From NCBI GenBank assembly GCA_963749825.1, contig CAVVOI010000016.1, positions 124,001-188,000 on the forward strand: a stretch of 64,000 nucleotides of DNA, in the 5' to 3' direction. The stretch is from UBA11865 sp963749825 (GTDB lineage: Bacteria > Chloroflexota > Anaerolineae > Promineifilales > Promineifilaceae). Shown piece after piece: positions 33,577 to 42,876 of this stretch. The translations under genes and the position numbers were made by a program. Numbering within the stretch: the stretch's first letter is position 1; each line of letters opens with the position of its first letter. The notes under the pieces are model-generated. The model had not been told where the DNA came from and did not search any database. It saw nothing but the letters and a program-made list of their open reading frames with translations.

Positions 33577-34818
33577 ATGTTCAAACGATTTCTGGCGGCA
33601 CGCCAGAGCTACCCTCCCCAATTCTGGCTGATCCTGGCGGGGCTGCTATTCAGCACCATCGGGACGAGCATGATCTTCCCCTTCCTGACCATTTACGTCA
33701 GCGAGCGCCTGGATCTGCCCCTTACCGAAGTGGCCTGGCTTATCACCCTCAACGGCGCGGTAGCTTTGCTGGCCTCCTTTGGCGCCGGGCCGGCGGCCGA
33801 TCGCCTGGGCCGAAAATGGATCATGGTCATCAGCCTCCTGGGCAATGGGGCCACCTATTATTTATTAGGCCAGGCCTCGACTTACCTGGCTTTCGCGATA
33901 TTGATGGCTTCCCGGGGATTTTTCATGCCCCTCTACAAAGTCGGCACCAACGCCATGATCTCCGACCTGGTGCCCCCGGAGCAACGGCCTGACGCCTTCG
34001 CCCTGATGCGCATCGCTGATAATGTCGGCATCGCCATCGGCCCCGCCATCGGCGGCATCATGGTGGCGACCTCCTATGGGATCGGCTTCGCCATCGCTTC
34101 CATCACCCTGACATCATTTGGTTTGCTGATAGCCGTGTTTGCCAGGGAAACGGCGCCCGCCATCAAAGAAGAAGCGTCGCTGCAGGTGACAGGTCTTGGC
34201 GGTTACGGCCGGGTAGTCCGTAACCGGGAATTCATGACCTTCATCTTCTCCTTCACCCTGTTCAAGGTATGCTCAGTGATGCTGTGGGCCTTTTCGGCCG
34301 TTTACGCTAAACAGAATTTCCAGTTATCGGAGAGTCAATTTGGCTTTATCCCCGCCACCAACGCCCTGATGGTGGTTCTCTTCCAGGTCGGCGTGACCAA
34401 AATCACCAAGCGTTATCTGCCGTTGCCGGTCCTCTCTATCGGCACTCTCATATACGCCCTGGGCGTGGGCAGCATGGCTCTCGGACAAGGCTTTTGGGGC
34501 TTCTGGCTCAGTTTCGTCGTCTTGACGGTGGGAGAGTTGATGATCATGCCCACCTCCAGCAGCTATGTGGCCAACATGGCGCCGGTGGACATGCGCGGCC
34601 GCTATATGAGCTCCTTCTCCTTTTCCCAGGGCATCGCCCGCAGCGTAGCTCCCTTGTTTGGTGGAATGCTCAATGATTTCATTGGACCGCAAGCCATCTG
34701 GTACGGCGGCGGTATGATGGGTCTTTCCAGCGCGGCCTGTTTCGCCTGGATGGCCCGGCGCTATGCCCCCCGCAGCTTGCTCAAGCGGGCGACCCGAAAG
34801 AAACCGGTTGCGCCTTGA
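33577..34818 (+). CDS. MFS transporter
   Basis: The 413-residue protein has about twelve hydrophobic segments, the loop 2-3 signature GPAADRLGRKWIM and a central charged loop near residues 190-215. Typical of drug-efflux or small-solute major facilitator permeases. It follows hutI by 135 bases on the same strand, so transport of histidine-related compounds is possible but unproven; the overall pattern is closer to DHA1-type exporters. Confidence 0.88.
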   Translation: MFKRFLAARQSYPPQFWLILAGLLFSTIGTSMIFPFLTIYVSERLDLPLTEVAWLITLNGAVALLASFGAGPAADRLGRKWIMVISLLGNGATYYLLGQASTYLAFAILMASRGFFMPLYKVGTNAMISDLVPPEQRPDAFALMRIADNVGIAIGPAIGGIMVATSYGIGFAIASITLTSFGLLIAVFARETAPAIKEEASLQVTGLGGYGRVVRNREFMTFIFSFTLFKVCSVMLWAFSAVYAKQNFQLSESQFGFIPATNALMVVLFQVGVTKITKRYLPLPVLSIGTLIYALGVGSMALGQGFWGFWLSFVVLTVGELMIMPTSSSYVANMAPVDMRGRYMSSFSFSQGIARSVAPLFGGMLNDFIGPQAIWYGGGMMGLSSAACFAWMARRYAPRSLLKRATRKKPVAP

Positions 34819-34822
34819 TCCC

Positions 34823-35851
34823 CTATTCCAGTAGATCTTCTTGAAAAGCCCTTTGCGCGGCCTGCCTCACCCCCAATCCCCGGCGGATATAGCTTTCGAT
34901 GGAGCCATAATCCTCGAGAATCGTATCCACGGCCATCTGTAGATATTCCCGCCGAGCTTGCAGCAAGGCTTCCATAGGTGCCAGGTCCACCGCCTCGGCC
35001 GGTAGGCCGGCCCGCTCCATGACCACTTGTCTGACCATGGCCAGCATCCTCTCATTCTCCTGGGCCCGGTAGACATTGGTTCGCAAATAATCGTCGAAGA
35101 CCGTCTCCATGGGCACGCCCAGAAGCCACAACAGGATGGCCGAGCCTAGCCCGGCCCGATCCTTACCGGCCGTACAATGGACTAACCCCGGCCGTCCGGC
35201 AGGATCCATCAGCCGCTGGAGCATCTCGGCATAGGTGGGCGTGAAGTCGCGCACAAAGATACGATTGCCTTTCAACAGAAACTCTGTATCGATCTTGGAG
35301 AGGTCGCCGTTGTTTACCGCGTCGTAAAGTGAGGCCATGGGCATTTCACCGCCTCGGACGGGTAAACCTAGCCACGCGGCCTCTCCGGGCACTCGGTCGG
35401 GCAATTGGGCTACTTCATAATCGATGCGCAAATCGTTGACCAGCTTGAGATCTAGGCCAGCTAAGTAAGTCAGGTCAGCATCGCTGAGCCGGCCCAGTTC
35501 GCCGGAACGATAAAGTCGACCCCATTTGATCGTCCGGTCGCCGGCCCCGGCATAGCCGCCCAGATCGCGGAAATTCACCTCGCCTTCCAGGGGGAGCCGT
35601 CGTTCGGCCGTGACCAGGCTTTTTCCTCCGGCCGATACCAACAAAAAGTATGGCCGCCGACCAGGACTGGGATCGGGGATAGTGATCTGGTCTCCATCTA
35701 CGGCCACGGCCAGCGGTTCAGAATCCCGGTCAAATTGATCTGGCTGCCGGCTGACGTAAATTGAAACAGGACCCCGCATAGACGTCGCCGACCAGCTTAT
35801 CTCTAATTGTCCATCAGTTTGGCGTGTGACCATCGCTATCTTTTGTCTCAT
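34823..35851 (-). CDS. tyrosine-protein phosphatase (Y_phosphatase3 type)
   Basis: The roughly 342-residue protein has an N-terminal beta-rich domain (residues 1-110) and then NFRDLGGYAG, LYRSGELGRLSDADL and the P-loop VHCTAGKDRAGLGSAILLWLLG, the CX5R catalytic motif of atypical bacterial tyrosine or lipid phosphatases. The start at 35851 is chosen because upstream codons look non-coding; an open frame continues to 35938. It converges on the MFS gene with four bases between the stops. Confidence 0.88.
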   Translation of the reverse strand: MRQKIAMVTRQTDGQLEISWSATSMRGPVSIYVSRQPDQFDRDSEPLAVAVDGDQITIPDPSPGRRPYFLLVSAGGKSLVTAERRLPLEGEVNFRDLGGYAGAGDRTIKWGRLYRSGELGRLSDADLTYLAGLDLKLVNDLRIDYEVAQLPDRVPGEAAWLGLPVRGGEMPMASLYDAVNNGDLSKIDTEFLLKGNRIFVRDFTPTYAEMLQRLMDPAGRPGLVHCTAGKDRAGLGSAILLWLLGVPMETVFDDYLRTNVYRAQENERMLAMVRQVVMERAGLPAEAVDLAPMEALLQARREYLQMAVDTILEDYGSIESYIRRGLGVRQAAQRAFQEDLLE

Positions 35852-36060
35852 CGCCTGGAAAGATACCAGAAATATGCAGCTTTCAAAAGCGGAGCCGACC
35901 GGAGAGGTGATCTTTAAGACAAGCCCGACTTCAAACAACGCTGAACATGCATATATATGGGAAGAGACACCCGACTCGCCAGGCGCAATTGTGTCGAGCC
36001 CATCTACATTATAGCTCGCGAAATGTCTTTATGGACGATTATTCTGAGACGTCTGATGCC

Positions 36061-36118
36061 GAAGAATCCCTCTTATGCTACTCGTTGAGAGGGATGATTC
36101 GCTCCGCTCAACATGACA
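36061..36118. repeat. palindromic dispersed-repeat-like sequence
   Basis: GAAGAATCCCTC at 36061 and GAGGGATGATTC at 36089 are inverted around a short spacer and are followed by GCTCCGCTCAACATGACA, a motif I recognise from interspersed palindromic repeats of many bacteria. No gene is seen in the rest of 35852-36312. Confidence 0.5.
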
Positions 36119-36312
36119 ATTGCAGGATACGATTGCCCTGGATAGGTTTTCATGGACCACTTTTTCCTGACAATTACGAACCCGATCTCCAGGAGGTCTT
36201 TTCCGGCACATGCCATTCTAGCGCAAGCGACGAATTCATTTCATTTTGACAGCTACTAGGTACGGGGGATAAAGTGCTACCATACTTTAAACCGCTATCG
36301 ATGGAGAAAATG

Positions 36313-36609
36313 ATGACAACCATCAAATTAGATCGCTTCAAGACTGTAAGGACAACGATCACCCTGCCGGCCGAACTTGTCAAGCGGAGCCAGCGCTTTG
36401 TAGATGATGGGACCGTGCCCAGTCGCAATGCCCTCATTGTGGCCGCGCTAGAACATTTCCTGGCTGAGTTGGAGCGGCAAAAGATCGACCTTCAATTTAC
36501 AGCCTTGTATGAAGACGAAGAATCTCAAGAACTCAACGAGCAACTGGTTGAGGAATTTTCCGAGGCCGACTGGGAAGCTTTTCGCCTGATCGATAAGGGT
36601 GGATCATGA
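36313..36609 (+). CDS. ribbon-helix-helix antitoxin (MazE-like)
   Basis: The 98-residue product starts MTTIKLDRFKTVRTTITLPAELVKRSQ (an RHH DNA-binding arm) and has an acidic C-terminal toxin-binding tail (YEDEESQELNEQLVEEFSEADWE). GGAG precedes the ATG at 36313; two further ATGs lie upstream. Its stop overlaps the start of a truncated toxin, leaving an orphan antitoxin. Confidence 0.78.
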   Translation: MTTIKLDRFKTVRTTITLPAELVKRSQRFVDDGTVPSRNALIVAALEHFLAELERQKIDLQFTALYEDEESQELNEQLVEEFSEADWEAFRLIDKGGS

Positions 36610-36650
36610 ATCGGGGGAATGTCTACGACGCGCAGCTGGTAGTGCATTGA
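36606..36650 (+). pseudogene. MazF/PemK-like toxin, first 12 codons only
   Basis: MNRGNVYDAQL is the canonical beginning of MazF-type toxins (MNRGDVYDARL), in ATGA overlap with the antitoxin. The frame then ends at 36650 and the family match is lost. Confidence 0.6.
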
Positions 36651-36752
36651 GATTATTCCCCACCCATAATATGGTGGTTCAGTGAAGCGGTAGTATTACC
36701 GCATGAACAAAAATATTTGCTAGACCTCCGCTAGCCAGTCTAGCATGTGTAA

Positions 36753-37620
36753 ATGAATTCTGCGACCTATGAGCTAATCGACCCGGTGAGCAGGTTTGTC
36801 ATATCCGACGTACAAGGAAAGCGAGACAAAGCGCTCATTCGTCGTTTGTTTGAGGATGGCGCCCAACGGTTGTATGACAAACATAGCGTTGCTCTCTTTA
36901 CAGATGGCGAACCATAATAGTGAACCCCAGAGTTTGGTTCTTCCGCAAGTCAAGTTTCGTGCTGTTTGACAGGGGTTGTGATCCTCACATCGTAGTTCCA
37001 AACAGCACACATGCGCGGCGGAAGTTATCAGCGACTTCATGCATCGTGAGCACCAAAAATGCGGAAGAACCAGCTTTTGGGGGTCATTACTCATCTTATG
37101 CTTTCCTGTTTCCAGAGATTTTCGGCATACCTTGTCGCCGTTATCGCTACAACAACCTGGGCCGACCACCAGAAATTCGCTGTCGCATACTACGCTCTTT
37201 GGCTCATATTCAGATTATCAAGAACCGGTCAGGCAAGCGACTACGCTCGGTTAAGATTCGTTATCGCCATGGTACCAAAAACGGGCCTTGGATGAATTGC
37301 TAAGGTTAGGCTACCAAAAAGCGAATACCTCAATCATTGAGCGTCGCAATGCGACCGCCCGTCTCATAAACAGTGCCAAAGACGCAAAACGCTGGCTTTT
37401 TCCAGACATTCAACAGCTAGATTAGCTCTCGGTTGGTGGACCACAACCGTTTACAACTGGTGTCGAGTTCATCACATGTTGCGCAGCAAAGGGGAGCAGT
37501 ATTTTGGCATAAGCAAGTACGTTCAAAGAACGCCGGCCATGGTTGTTGTCGTCGCCAAAATGATTTTTACAGAGGAAATGATTTTAAGGACTCAGGTTTT
37601 CCAGAATAAAGGTTGGGGAT
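36753..37620 (+). pseudogene. IS1-type/DDE transposase remnant with insertion
   Basis: Fragments in order are ATYELIDPVSRFVISDVQGKR, VALFTDGEP, then after an insertion SYAFLFPEIFGIPCRRYR, NNLGRPPEIRCRIL, LDELLRLGYQKANTSIIERRN and LRSKGEQYFGISKYVQRTPA. They form one transposase with frameshifts and stops. A 136-bp fold-back sequence at 36936 interrupts it. Confidence 0.6.
36936..37071. mobile_element. fold-back (MITE-like) insertion
   Basis: Perfect 12-bp inverted ends GGTTCTTCCGCA / TGCGGAAGAACC enclose a second 10-bp inverted pair GTGCTGTTTG / CAAACAGCAC. It lies exactly where the transposase coding order is broken (between TDGEP and SYAFLFPE). No target duplication was recognised. Confidence 0.5.
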
Positions 37621-37756
37621 AATCTCAACTTACTACCCCACGGCTAAAGCCATGGGATTCTTGGGGTCAAACAAAGATAGCGACAATCAACTGCCGTCTT
37701 ACATCTCCTAGCCCGGCAGCCGGCGCCCCGGCTATGAATATGTTTATGGCTGCATT

Positions 37757-38755
37757 CTAGTCCCTATCACACGACCAACCACAATGCGCACATTGAAATT
37801 GACGAACTACCAGCGTCATATCTTGCCTGGTACCACATCTAGAACAGACTTTGCTCGTTTGCGGCCGGCGGTCCACCTGAACGATCTCTGTGCCTGTCTT
37901 GGCAGCCGCTTGCTGCAAGATAGCCACAAACTCGGCAAAACCCAGGTCGGATACCTTCCGGCCCCACATCCGTTTCATCCCCGTCAGGTCCAGCGTCTCC
38001 AGGCAGATGAGATCGAAACGTTTGCCCAAGTCACGGGCCAGCTTCCAATAGCCATCCCGGCGATTGTTGAGCCTTTCTGCTTTCGACTCACCGCCTTATT
38101 CAAGCGGGCGATCTCAGTCAGCTCCGCCTTAAGGAACTGAGGGCCATGATATACTGTGCCTTCTTGGTCGGTCAGAGAGGACTGCAGCCCGAAGTCGAAG
38201 CCGCCGATGTTACCCGTGCTGGCCCCAACAGGATCAGAAATCTCCTCCATCACCGAAAAGCATATCCATAGATACCCCACCCGCTTGACCGTGACTGTTT
38301 TGACGTCTCCCTCGATTGACCGGGAAAAGCAGAATTTGTACGCCGTGCCCTGGATCACGGCCTGGTTGCCACCCGCGTACTGTCAACCCGCCTGTTTGAG
38401 CGTGCAGCTGCTGTACTTCTTGACTTTCTTAAAGCCCGGCCGGCCGTGCCGTCGCCCATCGCCCCGTTTGTAGGCAAAGAAACGCTGATAGGCTTGATCC
38501 TGCCGCTCGGCCAGTTCCTGCACTGACTGGCTTCCGACTAGCTGCCAGTAGCTAAAGCGCGGCGAACGCCGTCTGAGCTTGGCCAGATACTGCTGCATCT
38601 CGAAACGACTGATGTAGCCGCCGCTCAGTCAGAGGTGCAGCGCTGGAGCGCCACCATATGGTTCCAGATGATGCCGGCTATATCGATGCGCGGTGCAGCC
38701 GCTTGTTGCGACGGTTGTCATAGAGGCGGTACTTGTAGGTGCGACGAACCCTCAT
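37757..38755 (-). pseudogene. tnpB: TnpB (RNA-guided nuclease), frameshifted and interrupted
   Basis: Pieces in order: MRVRRTYKYRLYDNRRNKRLHR; LAKLRRRSPRFSYWQLVGSQ; HGRPGFKKVKKY; VGYLWICFSVMEEI; STGNIGGFDFGLQSSLT (first catalytic Asp); then LETLDLTGMKRMWGRKVSDL and the zinc-finger QTSKVCSRCGTRQD / FQCAHCG. There are frameshifts near 38690 and 38020 and a stop near 38385. TnpB normally acts as an RNA-guided nuclease using an RNA from the right end; this copy cannot be made intact. Confidence 0.85.
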
Positions 38756-39153
38756 CGTCCCTTTTGGTCGGCAATATATTGTTGGATTGTTTGTTCGGAG
38801 ATATGGCCTACTGTTTCGACATAGTAGCTACGCGTCCACAATGAAGGCAGTCGAGAGCGCAGATGAGCAAATTCTTGACGCAAATGGCGAGAGGTGTACC
38901 CTTTCAACTGGCCGGCGATGTAGTGGGGCGGCAAGGTCGGCGGCGCTTTGACGAACAGATGAACGTGGTCGGGCATAATCTCCATCTGCTCGATGTTCAA
39001 TCTCAACTCCACTGCCTTCTTTTGTAGCAATTCCCGAAGCCGTTCTTCCACGTCCTCAACCAATACTTCGTAGCGATATTTGGGGCACCAAATCAGGTGG
39101 TATCCGCAATTGTAGACGACCGAGTTTCCAACTGTCCATCTCCTCTTAACCAT
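38752..39153 (-). CDS. tnpA: IS200/IS605 TnpA, HUH Y1 transposase
   Basis: The product is about 133 residues from the ATG at 39153. It has YHLIWCPKYRYEVL, the HUH pair in PDHVHLFVKAPP and the catalytic Tyr region SYYVETVGHISEQTIQQYI. It cuts and rejoins single-stranded DNA at the hairpin ends. The gene is intact and its stop overlaps the start of tnpB. Confidence 0.93.
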   Translation of the reverse strand: MVKRRWTVGNSVVYNCGYHLIWCPKYRYEVLVEDVEERLRELLQKKAVELRLNIEQMEIMPDHVHLFVKAPPTLPPHYIAGQLKGYTSRHLRQEFAHLRSRLPSLWTRSYYVETVGHISEQTIQQYIADQKGR

Positions 39154-39244
39154 AACGCAAGTATACCACAAATGCTATATAATTGCTAACTAACTAACGT
39201 ATTCATCCCACGACTAAAGCGTGGGCTTCCTGCTAGGTTTTTCG

Positions 39245-39275
39245 TAACGTTCTAATAACGTTCTCGTAACGACTC
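39245..39275 (+). promoter_or_regulatory. three TAACG direct repeats at 11-bp spacing
   Basis: TAACGTTCT begins at 39245 and 39256, and TAACG again at 39267. Eleven-base phasing puts the motifs on one face of DNA, as in binding sites of OmpR/PhoB-type response regulators. It lies about 90 bases before the first gene of the exopolysaccharide operon. Confidence 0.5.
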
Positions 39276-39362
39276 TATTCTATAGTTGGTGTTAAATGCC
39301 TCGCTTATTGACGACCAGGGTGCCTTCTAGCTCAATGACCATCAGAAAGGAGGTCGGATTTG

Positions 39363-39602
39363 ATGCCTTTCAGTGAGGTCCATCAACAGGAAAATTCGTT
39401 AATTACCTTTGAATACCAGGCCTTCCTACTGCGATGTTGGAAAGAATCTATTTCTGGGGTTGGAATGGAATCTTCCTGGAGATTCAGTTTGATTCACTTC
39501 GATGGAATCCAGAGGGAGAAAGGCTTTGCATCGTTTGAGGATCTGGTGAAGTATCTACGTGCAGAATTGGCAAAGCGAGACAACTTAGAAACCAGCAGTT
39601 GA
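39363..39602 (+). CDS. small conserved-looking protein, first gene of EPS operon
   Basis: The 79-residue product has TFEYQAFLLRCWKE, WRFSLIHFDG and GFASFEDLVKYLRAEL, a short beta-beta-helix layout seen in many small Chloroflexota proteins of unknown function. AAGGAGG lies at ideal distance from the ATG at 39363. It is followed 35 bases later by the BY-kinase gene. Confidence 0.6.
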   Translation: MPFSEVHQQENSLITFEYQAFLLRCWKESISGVGMESSWRFSLIHFDGIQREKGFASFEDLVKYLRAELAKRDNLETSS

Positions 39603-39637
39603 GCCAGGCCAAAACGAGAATGAATAAAGGGTCATAA

Positions 39638-41173
39638 ATGAGTTTGAGATCTTATTTTGTGATTTTGTGGCGGCGAAAATGGATTATCGTATTAACAACC
39701 ATTGCCACAATATTCTTGGTCGCGCTTTTAACGGTATTAGCGACTCCGATTTATGAATCATCAGTGACTTTGCGAGTCGCTACCATCGGTAGTGGTGCCA
39801 TTGACTTCGGCCGTCCTGACATAGGTTACACAGAACGATTGATGAACACCTACGCCAAGATCATTGTGGGAGACGGAACCAAAAATGAAATCGCAGAACA
39901 ATTTGATCTTGCTAAAAGTCCGAAGATCAGCGTGGAGATAATACCTGATACGGAGTTAATCAAGATCATGTCTGAAGCAACCGAGCCTTTAGTGGCTAGA
40001 GATGTAACAAATGCAGTAGCCGAGATATTAATCGTTCAGAGTAAAGAATTGTACGCTAGTGGGGGGCAAACAACACAAGAAATTCTCGGTAAGCAGGTCG
40101 CCCAAATCGAGGAAGAGCTGAATCAGGCGCGAGCTAACTATGAGCAGCTGCTGCTAACTGATCCCGAAGATTCAGCCGCGATATCGGCTGCGAACCAATC
40201 AATTGAATTGAAGGAAAATACTTACGCCTTCTTGCTTGAACAATATGAGAGCGCGCGTATTAACGAAGTATTACGAGCTAATGCCGTAACCGTTGTAGAG
40301 CCCGCTTACACCCCTCTCCAACCTTCTAAACCCCGTACCATGTTAAATCTTGCATTAGGGGTAATAGTTGGTTTGTCCCTTGGCGTAGGATTAGCTTTGC
40401 TTTTTGAGAATCTGGACACAAGACTATATTCTACCAAGGATATTGAGGCGGTGACGCAGTTATCCACAGTAGGCAAAATCCCAAAGGCAAAGACACGGCT
40501 CGATATCATCGATCATCAGGACAGTTTTCAGCCACAACTAGAAGCATTCAGGCGCTTGCGAACAAATATATTGACTCTGGATCATAAAATGGATCCGCGT
40601 GCTTTACTGGTGACAAGCGCAGAACGAGGTGAAGGGAAGTCCACCATCTTAGCTAACCTGGCGGTCACCATTGCTCAGGCTGGTAAACAAGTGTTGGTCG
40701 TGGACTGCGACCTACGACTACCGGCTATTCACGAGCTTTTTCGCATACCCAATCATAGAGGCTTAACAGATATTCTCCTTGGCGAGAAAACATTGTCTCA
40801 GGTGATCAACAGTAGCGAACATGCACGCGTTCATATTGTGACCAGTGGTCCCTTACCGCCCAATGCAGGGGAATTGCTTGGATCATCACAAATGGCCAAT
40901 CTAATAGAAGAAATGAAAAAAGAGTATGACGTCGTACTGTTAGATACGCCTGCCCTCTCTTCTGTGGCAGACGCAGCTGTTTTGGTTCCGTTCGTCGATG
41001 ATGTGGTGTTAGTAGCGGCCCAGGCGCACGTTCATGAAGATGCGATACAAAACGCCTGCGATGAGTTGGCCAACGTCAACGCTAAATCAGTACTTGTCGT
41101 TGTCAACCAGGCAGATTCTAACTCCAGACATGTCTATAATAACAACTCCACATGGCGCTCTGTTGTTAGCTGA
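39638..41173 (+). CDS. polysaccharide chain-length/BY-kinase (Wzz-Wzc fusion)
   Basis: The 511-residue protein has a Wzz domain between two membrane helices (IIVLTTIATIFLVALLTVLA near residue 20, ALGVIVGLSLGVGLALLFE near 245) and a cytoplasmic tyrosine-kinase domain with Walker A SAERGEGKSTILANLA, Walker A' VLVVDCDLR and Walker B DVVLLDTPAL. It controls chain length and export of the polysaccharide. The usual C-terminal Tyr cluster is nearly absent (only HVYNNN), so regulation by autophosphorylation may be reduced. Confidence 0.9.
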   Translation: MSLRSYFVILWRRKWIIVLTTIATIFLVALLTVLATPIYESSVTLRVATIGSGAIDFGRPDIGYTERLMNTYAKIIVGDGTKNEIAEQFDLAKSPKISVEIIPDTELIKIMSEATEPLVARDVTNAVAEILIVQSKELYASGGQTTQEILGKQVAQIEEELNQARANYEQLLLTDPEDSAAISAANQSIELKENTYAFLLEQYESARINEVLRANAVTVVEPAYTPLQPSKPRTMLNLALGVIVGLSLGVGLALLFENLDTRLYSTKDIEAVTQLSTVGKIPKAKTRLDIIDHQDSFQPQLEAFRRLRTNILTLDHKMDPRALLVTSAERGEGKSTILANLAVTIAQAGKQVLVVDCDLRLPAIHELFRIPNHRGLTDILLGEKTLSQVINSSEHARVHIVTSGPLPPNAGELLGSSQMANLIEEMKKEYDVVLLDTPALSSVADAAVLVPFVDDVVLVAAQAHVHEDAIQNACDELANVNAKSVLVVVNQADSNSRHVYNNNSTWRSVVS

Positions 41174-41218
41174 TCGCATGTACGAGCGAAAATCGTTTCA
41201 TCCTTTGTGGCGCAATCG

Positions 41219-41434
41219 ATGAAATGGTATGCATATGATAACCGCGATCGGGTCTATACTTACAATAATATAGGGGTAGCTGAACACGAGACTTTGCCCT
41301 TGGCTCGAGGCCTGGAGAACTTAGGTCATGATTTTATCTTCCTAGCCACAAATTCTCGCGAGGAAGGCAAATTCTCGGAAGGCGAGGAAATGGTTGTGAA
41401 AATTCCTAGATGGCACACTTTTGGCTGGTCATGA
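41219..41434 (+). pseudogene. truncated glycosyltransferase N-terminus
   Basis: The 71-codon frame reads MKWYAYDNRDRVYTYNN, VAEHETLPLARGLENLGHDFIFLAT, resembling the donor-side start of a GT4-type transferase. It stops at 41432, next to a run of nine G. Either a broken gene or a small protein. Confidence 0.4.
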
Positions 41435-41443
41435 GGGGGGGGG
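41435..41443 (+). repeat. G9 homopolymer before the polymerase gene
   Basis: Nine G between the stop at 41432 and the ATG at 41449. It also supplies the ribosome binding site region, so slippage would change spacing. Confidence 0.75.
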
Positions 41444-41448
41444 TAGAA

Positions 41449-42876
41449 ATGATAAGCAGCCCTTCTGAGACTACGTTGAAGGAATTGAGGCAATCCCCGC
41501 GTCAACCCAAAAAACATTTTCTGATTGACAGGCGTTCGGGCTTATCGATACTGTTGCTCCTTTTGCTGGCAGCTTTTGCTGTCGATTTGCTCACACCTTT
41601 CTTAGTCTGGAAGGGAATATTGCCCTCAGGAGTGCGCTGGCTGTCTGATTTAGCGGTAGCTGGCGTGCTTGTGCTGACCTTAGTCCATATCCTGTCCTTC
41701 GACCATATTCCAAAGGCAGTACTCCTAATTTTGAGCATGTCACTGATTGGGATTACCGTGGCCTTATTTGAGGGACAAAGTATTCTAGCCACCGCCTGGG
41801 GTTGGTGGCTCTTTTTCCGCTACCTTTTTGTCGGTATTTTTGCTTACCTACAACCAATCTGGCCCAAAAATTTCGCCCGGTGGCTGATCCATCTCTGCAT
41901 AGTGATTCTGACATTTGAAGTAGTCGTGCAATTTGGCCAATATTTTAATGGCGAAATTCCTGGCGATAATCTGGCTGGCACATTTGGAAGAAATGGTACT
42001 GCATCCTTGATCATATTTATCTTGTTTACCTTTTGCCTAGCCTTGGGGCAATGGCTGACCGATGGTAAGTGGCAGTGGCTTGCATGGACTTTGGTATTAG
42101 GTGGAATATCAAGTGTGCTAGGTGAGATAAAGCTATTCCCCTTTGTAATTTTAGCTCTGGGAGTGGCTACCCTCTTTATTAAAATATTGCAAGGAAGGCG
42201 GCTGCATAAACTCTTAATTTATCTGGTTTTACTTGGTGCCGTGACACTGATTTTTACTAACTTTTACAACACAGTTGTCGCCGAAGAACGTGGCACGAGG
42301 CGATTGGAAGAGTTTCTCGAACTGCAAACCCTTAAAAATTATCTCAATTTCACGAGAAGTGAAGGAGGCCGGTACGAATTAGGACGCGGTTTTGCCCTTA
42401 CGCTGGGTTGGGAGATCATCCAGAAGGATACGACAACATTCTTATTCGGGATGGGCTTAGGTGCGCGAGGTGAAAGCGTTGCCTTGGGGATAGCCGGTGA
42501 AGGGTTACGGCAAAGTTATTACGGTTTCACCTCAGGAACCAGCCTGCTTGTCTTGATGCAAGAATTAGGTGTGATAGGGTTAGCTATTATTGGGGGGGTC
42601 ATTCTGTGGATTATTATCACTTTGGCCAGAGATATCAAATTAGACCCAGGGTCTAACGTGACCATATTACGCTACGCGCTGATCCTATTTTCAATCGGTT
42701 GGCCCGTGTGGTTATGGTACACCAGTGTCTGGGCTACGAGTGTAACGATGTTGCTTTATTGGGTGACTCTAGGGTATGTCTTGGCTCGATCCCCGAGAAA
42801 TCCCGTTGGGTTAACGAAAATTCGATCAACAGATCCTGCTCACCAGGCTTCTTGGCCACCAGCAGAAAAGGTGTAA
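41449..42876 (+). CDS. O-antigen ligase/Wzy-like polysaccharide polymerase
   Basis: The 475-residue protein has about twelve hydrophobic segments (for example GLSILLLLLLAAFAVDLLT; ASLIIFILFTFCLALGQWL; LIYLVLLGAVTLIF) and a large loop with GGRYELGRGFALTLGWEIIQK and MGLGARGES before the last four helices, the layout of Wzy/WaaL proteins. It should polymerise lipid-linked repeat units at the outer face of the membrane. The start at 41449 sits after the G9 run. Confidence 0.8.
   Translation: MISSPSETTLKELRQSPRQPKKHFLIDRRSGLSILLLLLLAAFAVDLLTPFLVWKGILPSGVRWLSDLAVAGVLVLTLVHILSFDHIPKAVLLILSMSLIGITVALFEGQSILATAWGWWLFFRYLFVGIFAYLQPIWPKNFARWLIHLCIVILTFEVVVQFGQYFNGEIPGDNLAGTFGRNGTASLIIFILFTFCLALGQWLTDGKWQWLAWTLVLGGISSVLGEIKLFPFVILALGVATLFIKILQGRRLHKLLIYLVLLGAVTLIFTNFYNTVVAEERGTRRLEEFLELQTLKNYLNFTRSEGGRYELGRGFALTLGWEIIQKDTTTFLFGMGLGARGESVALGIAGEGLRQSYYGFTSGTSLLVLMQELGVIGLAIIGGVILWIIITLARDIKLDPGSNVTILRYALILFSIGWPVWLWYTSVWATSVTMLLYWVTLGYVLARSPRNPVGLTKIRSTDPAHQASWPPAEKV

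Larger units (their letters stand above)
37636..39230 (-). mobile_element. IS605-type element (tnpA + broken tnpB)
   Basis: The element runs on the minus strand from a left-end hairpin at 39207-39225 (CCCACG..CGTGGG) through tnpA and tnpB to a right-end hairpin at 37637-37656 followed by GATTCTTGGGGTCAAA. A second right end of the same type occurs at 12420-12460. Confidence 0.75.

Noticed and set aside
39244..39275. Short phased repeats considered as a CRISPR array
   Set aside because: Repeat unit and spacing (11 bp) are far too short and no spacers exist.
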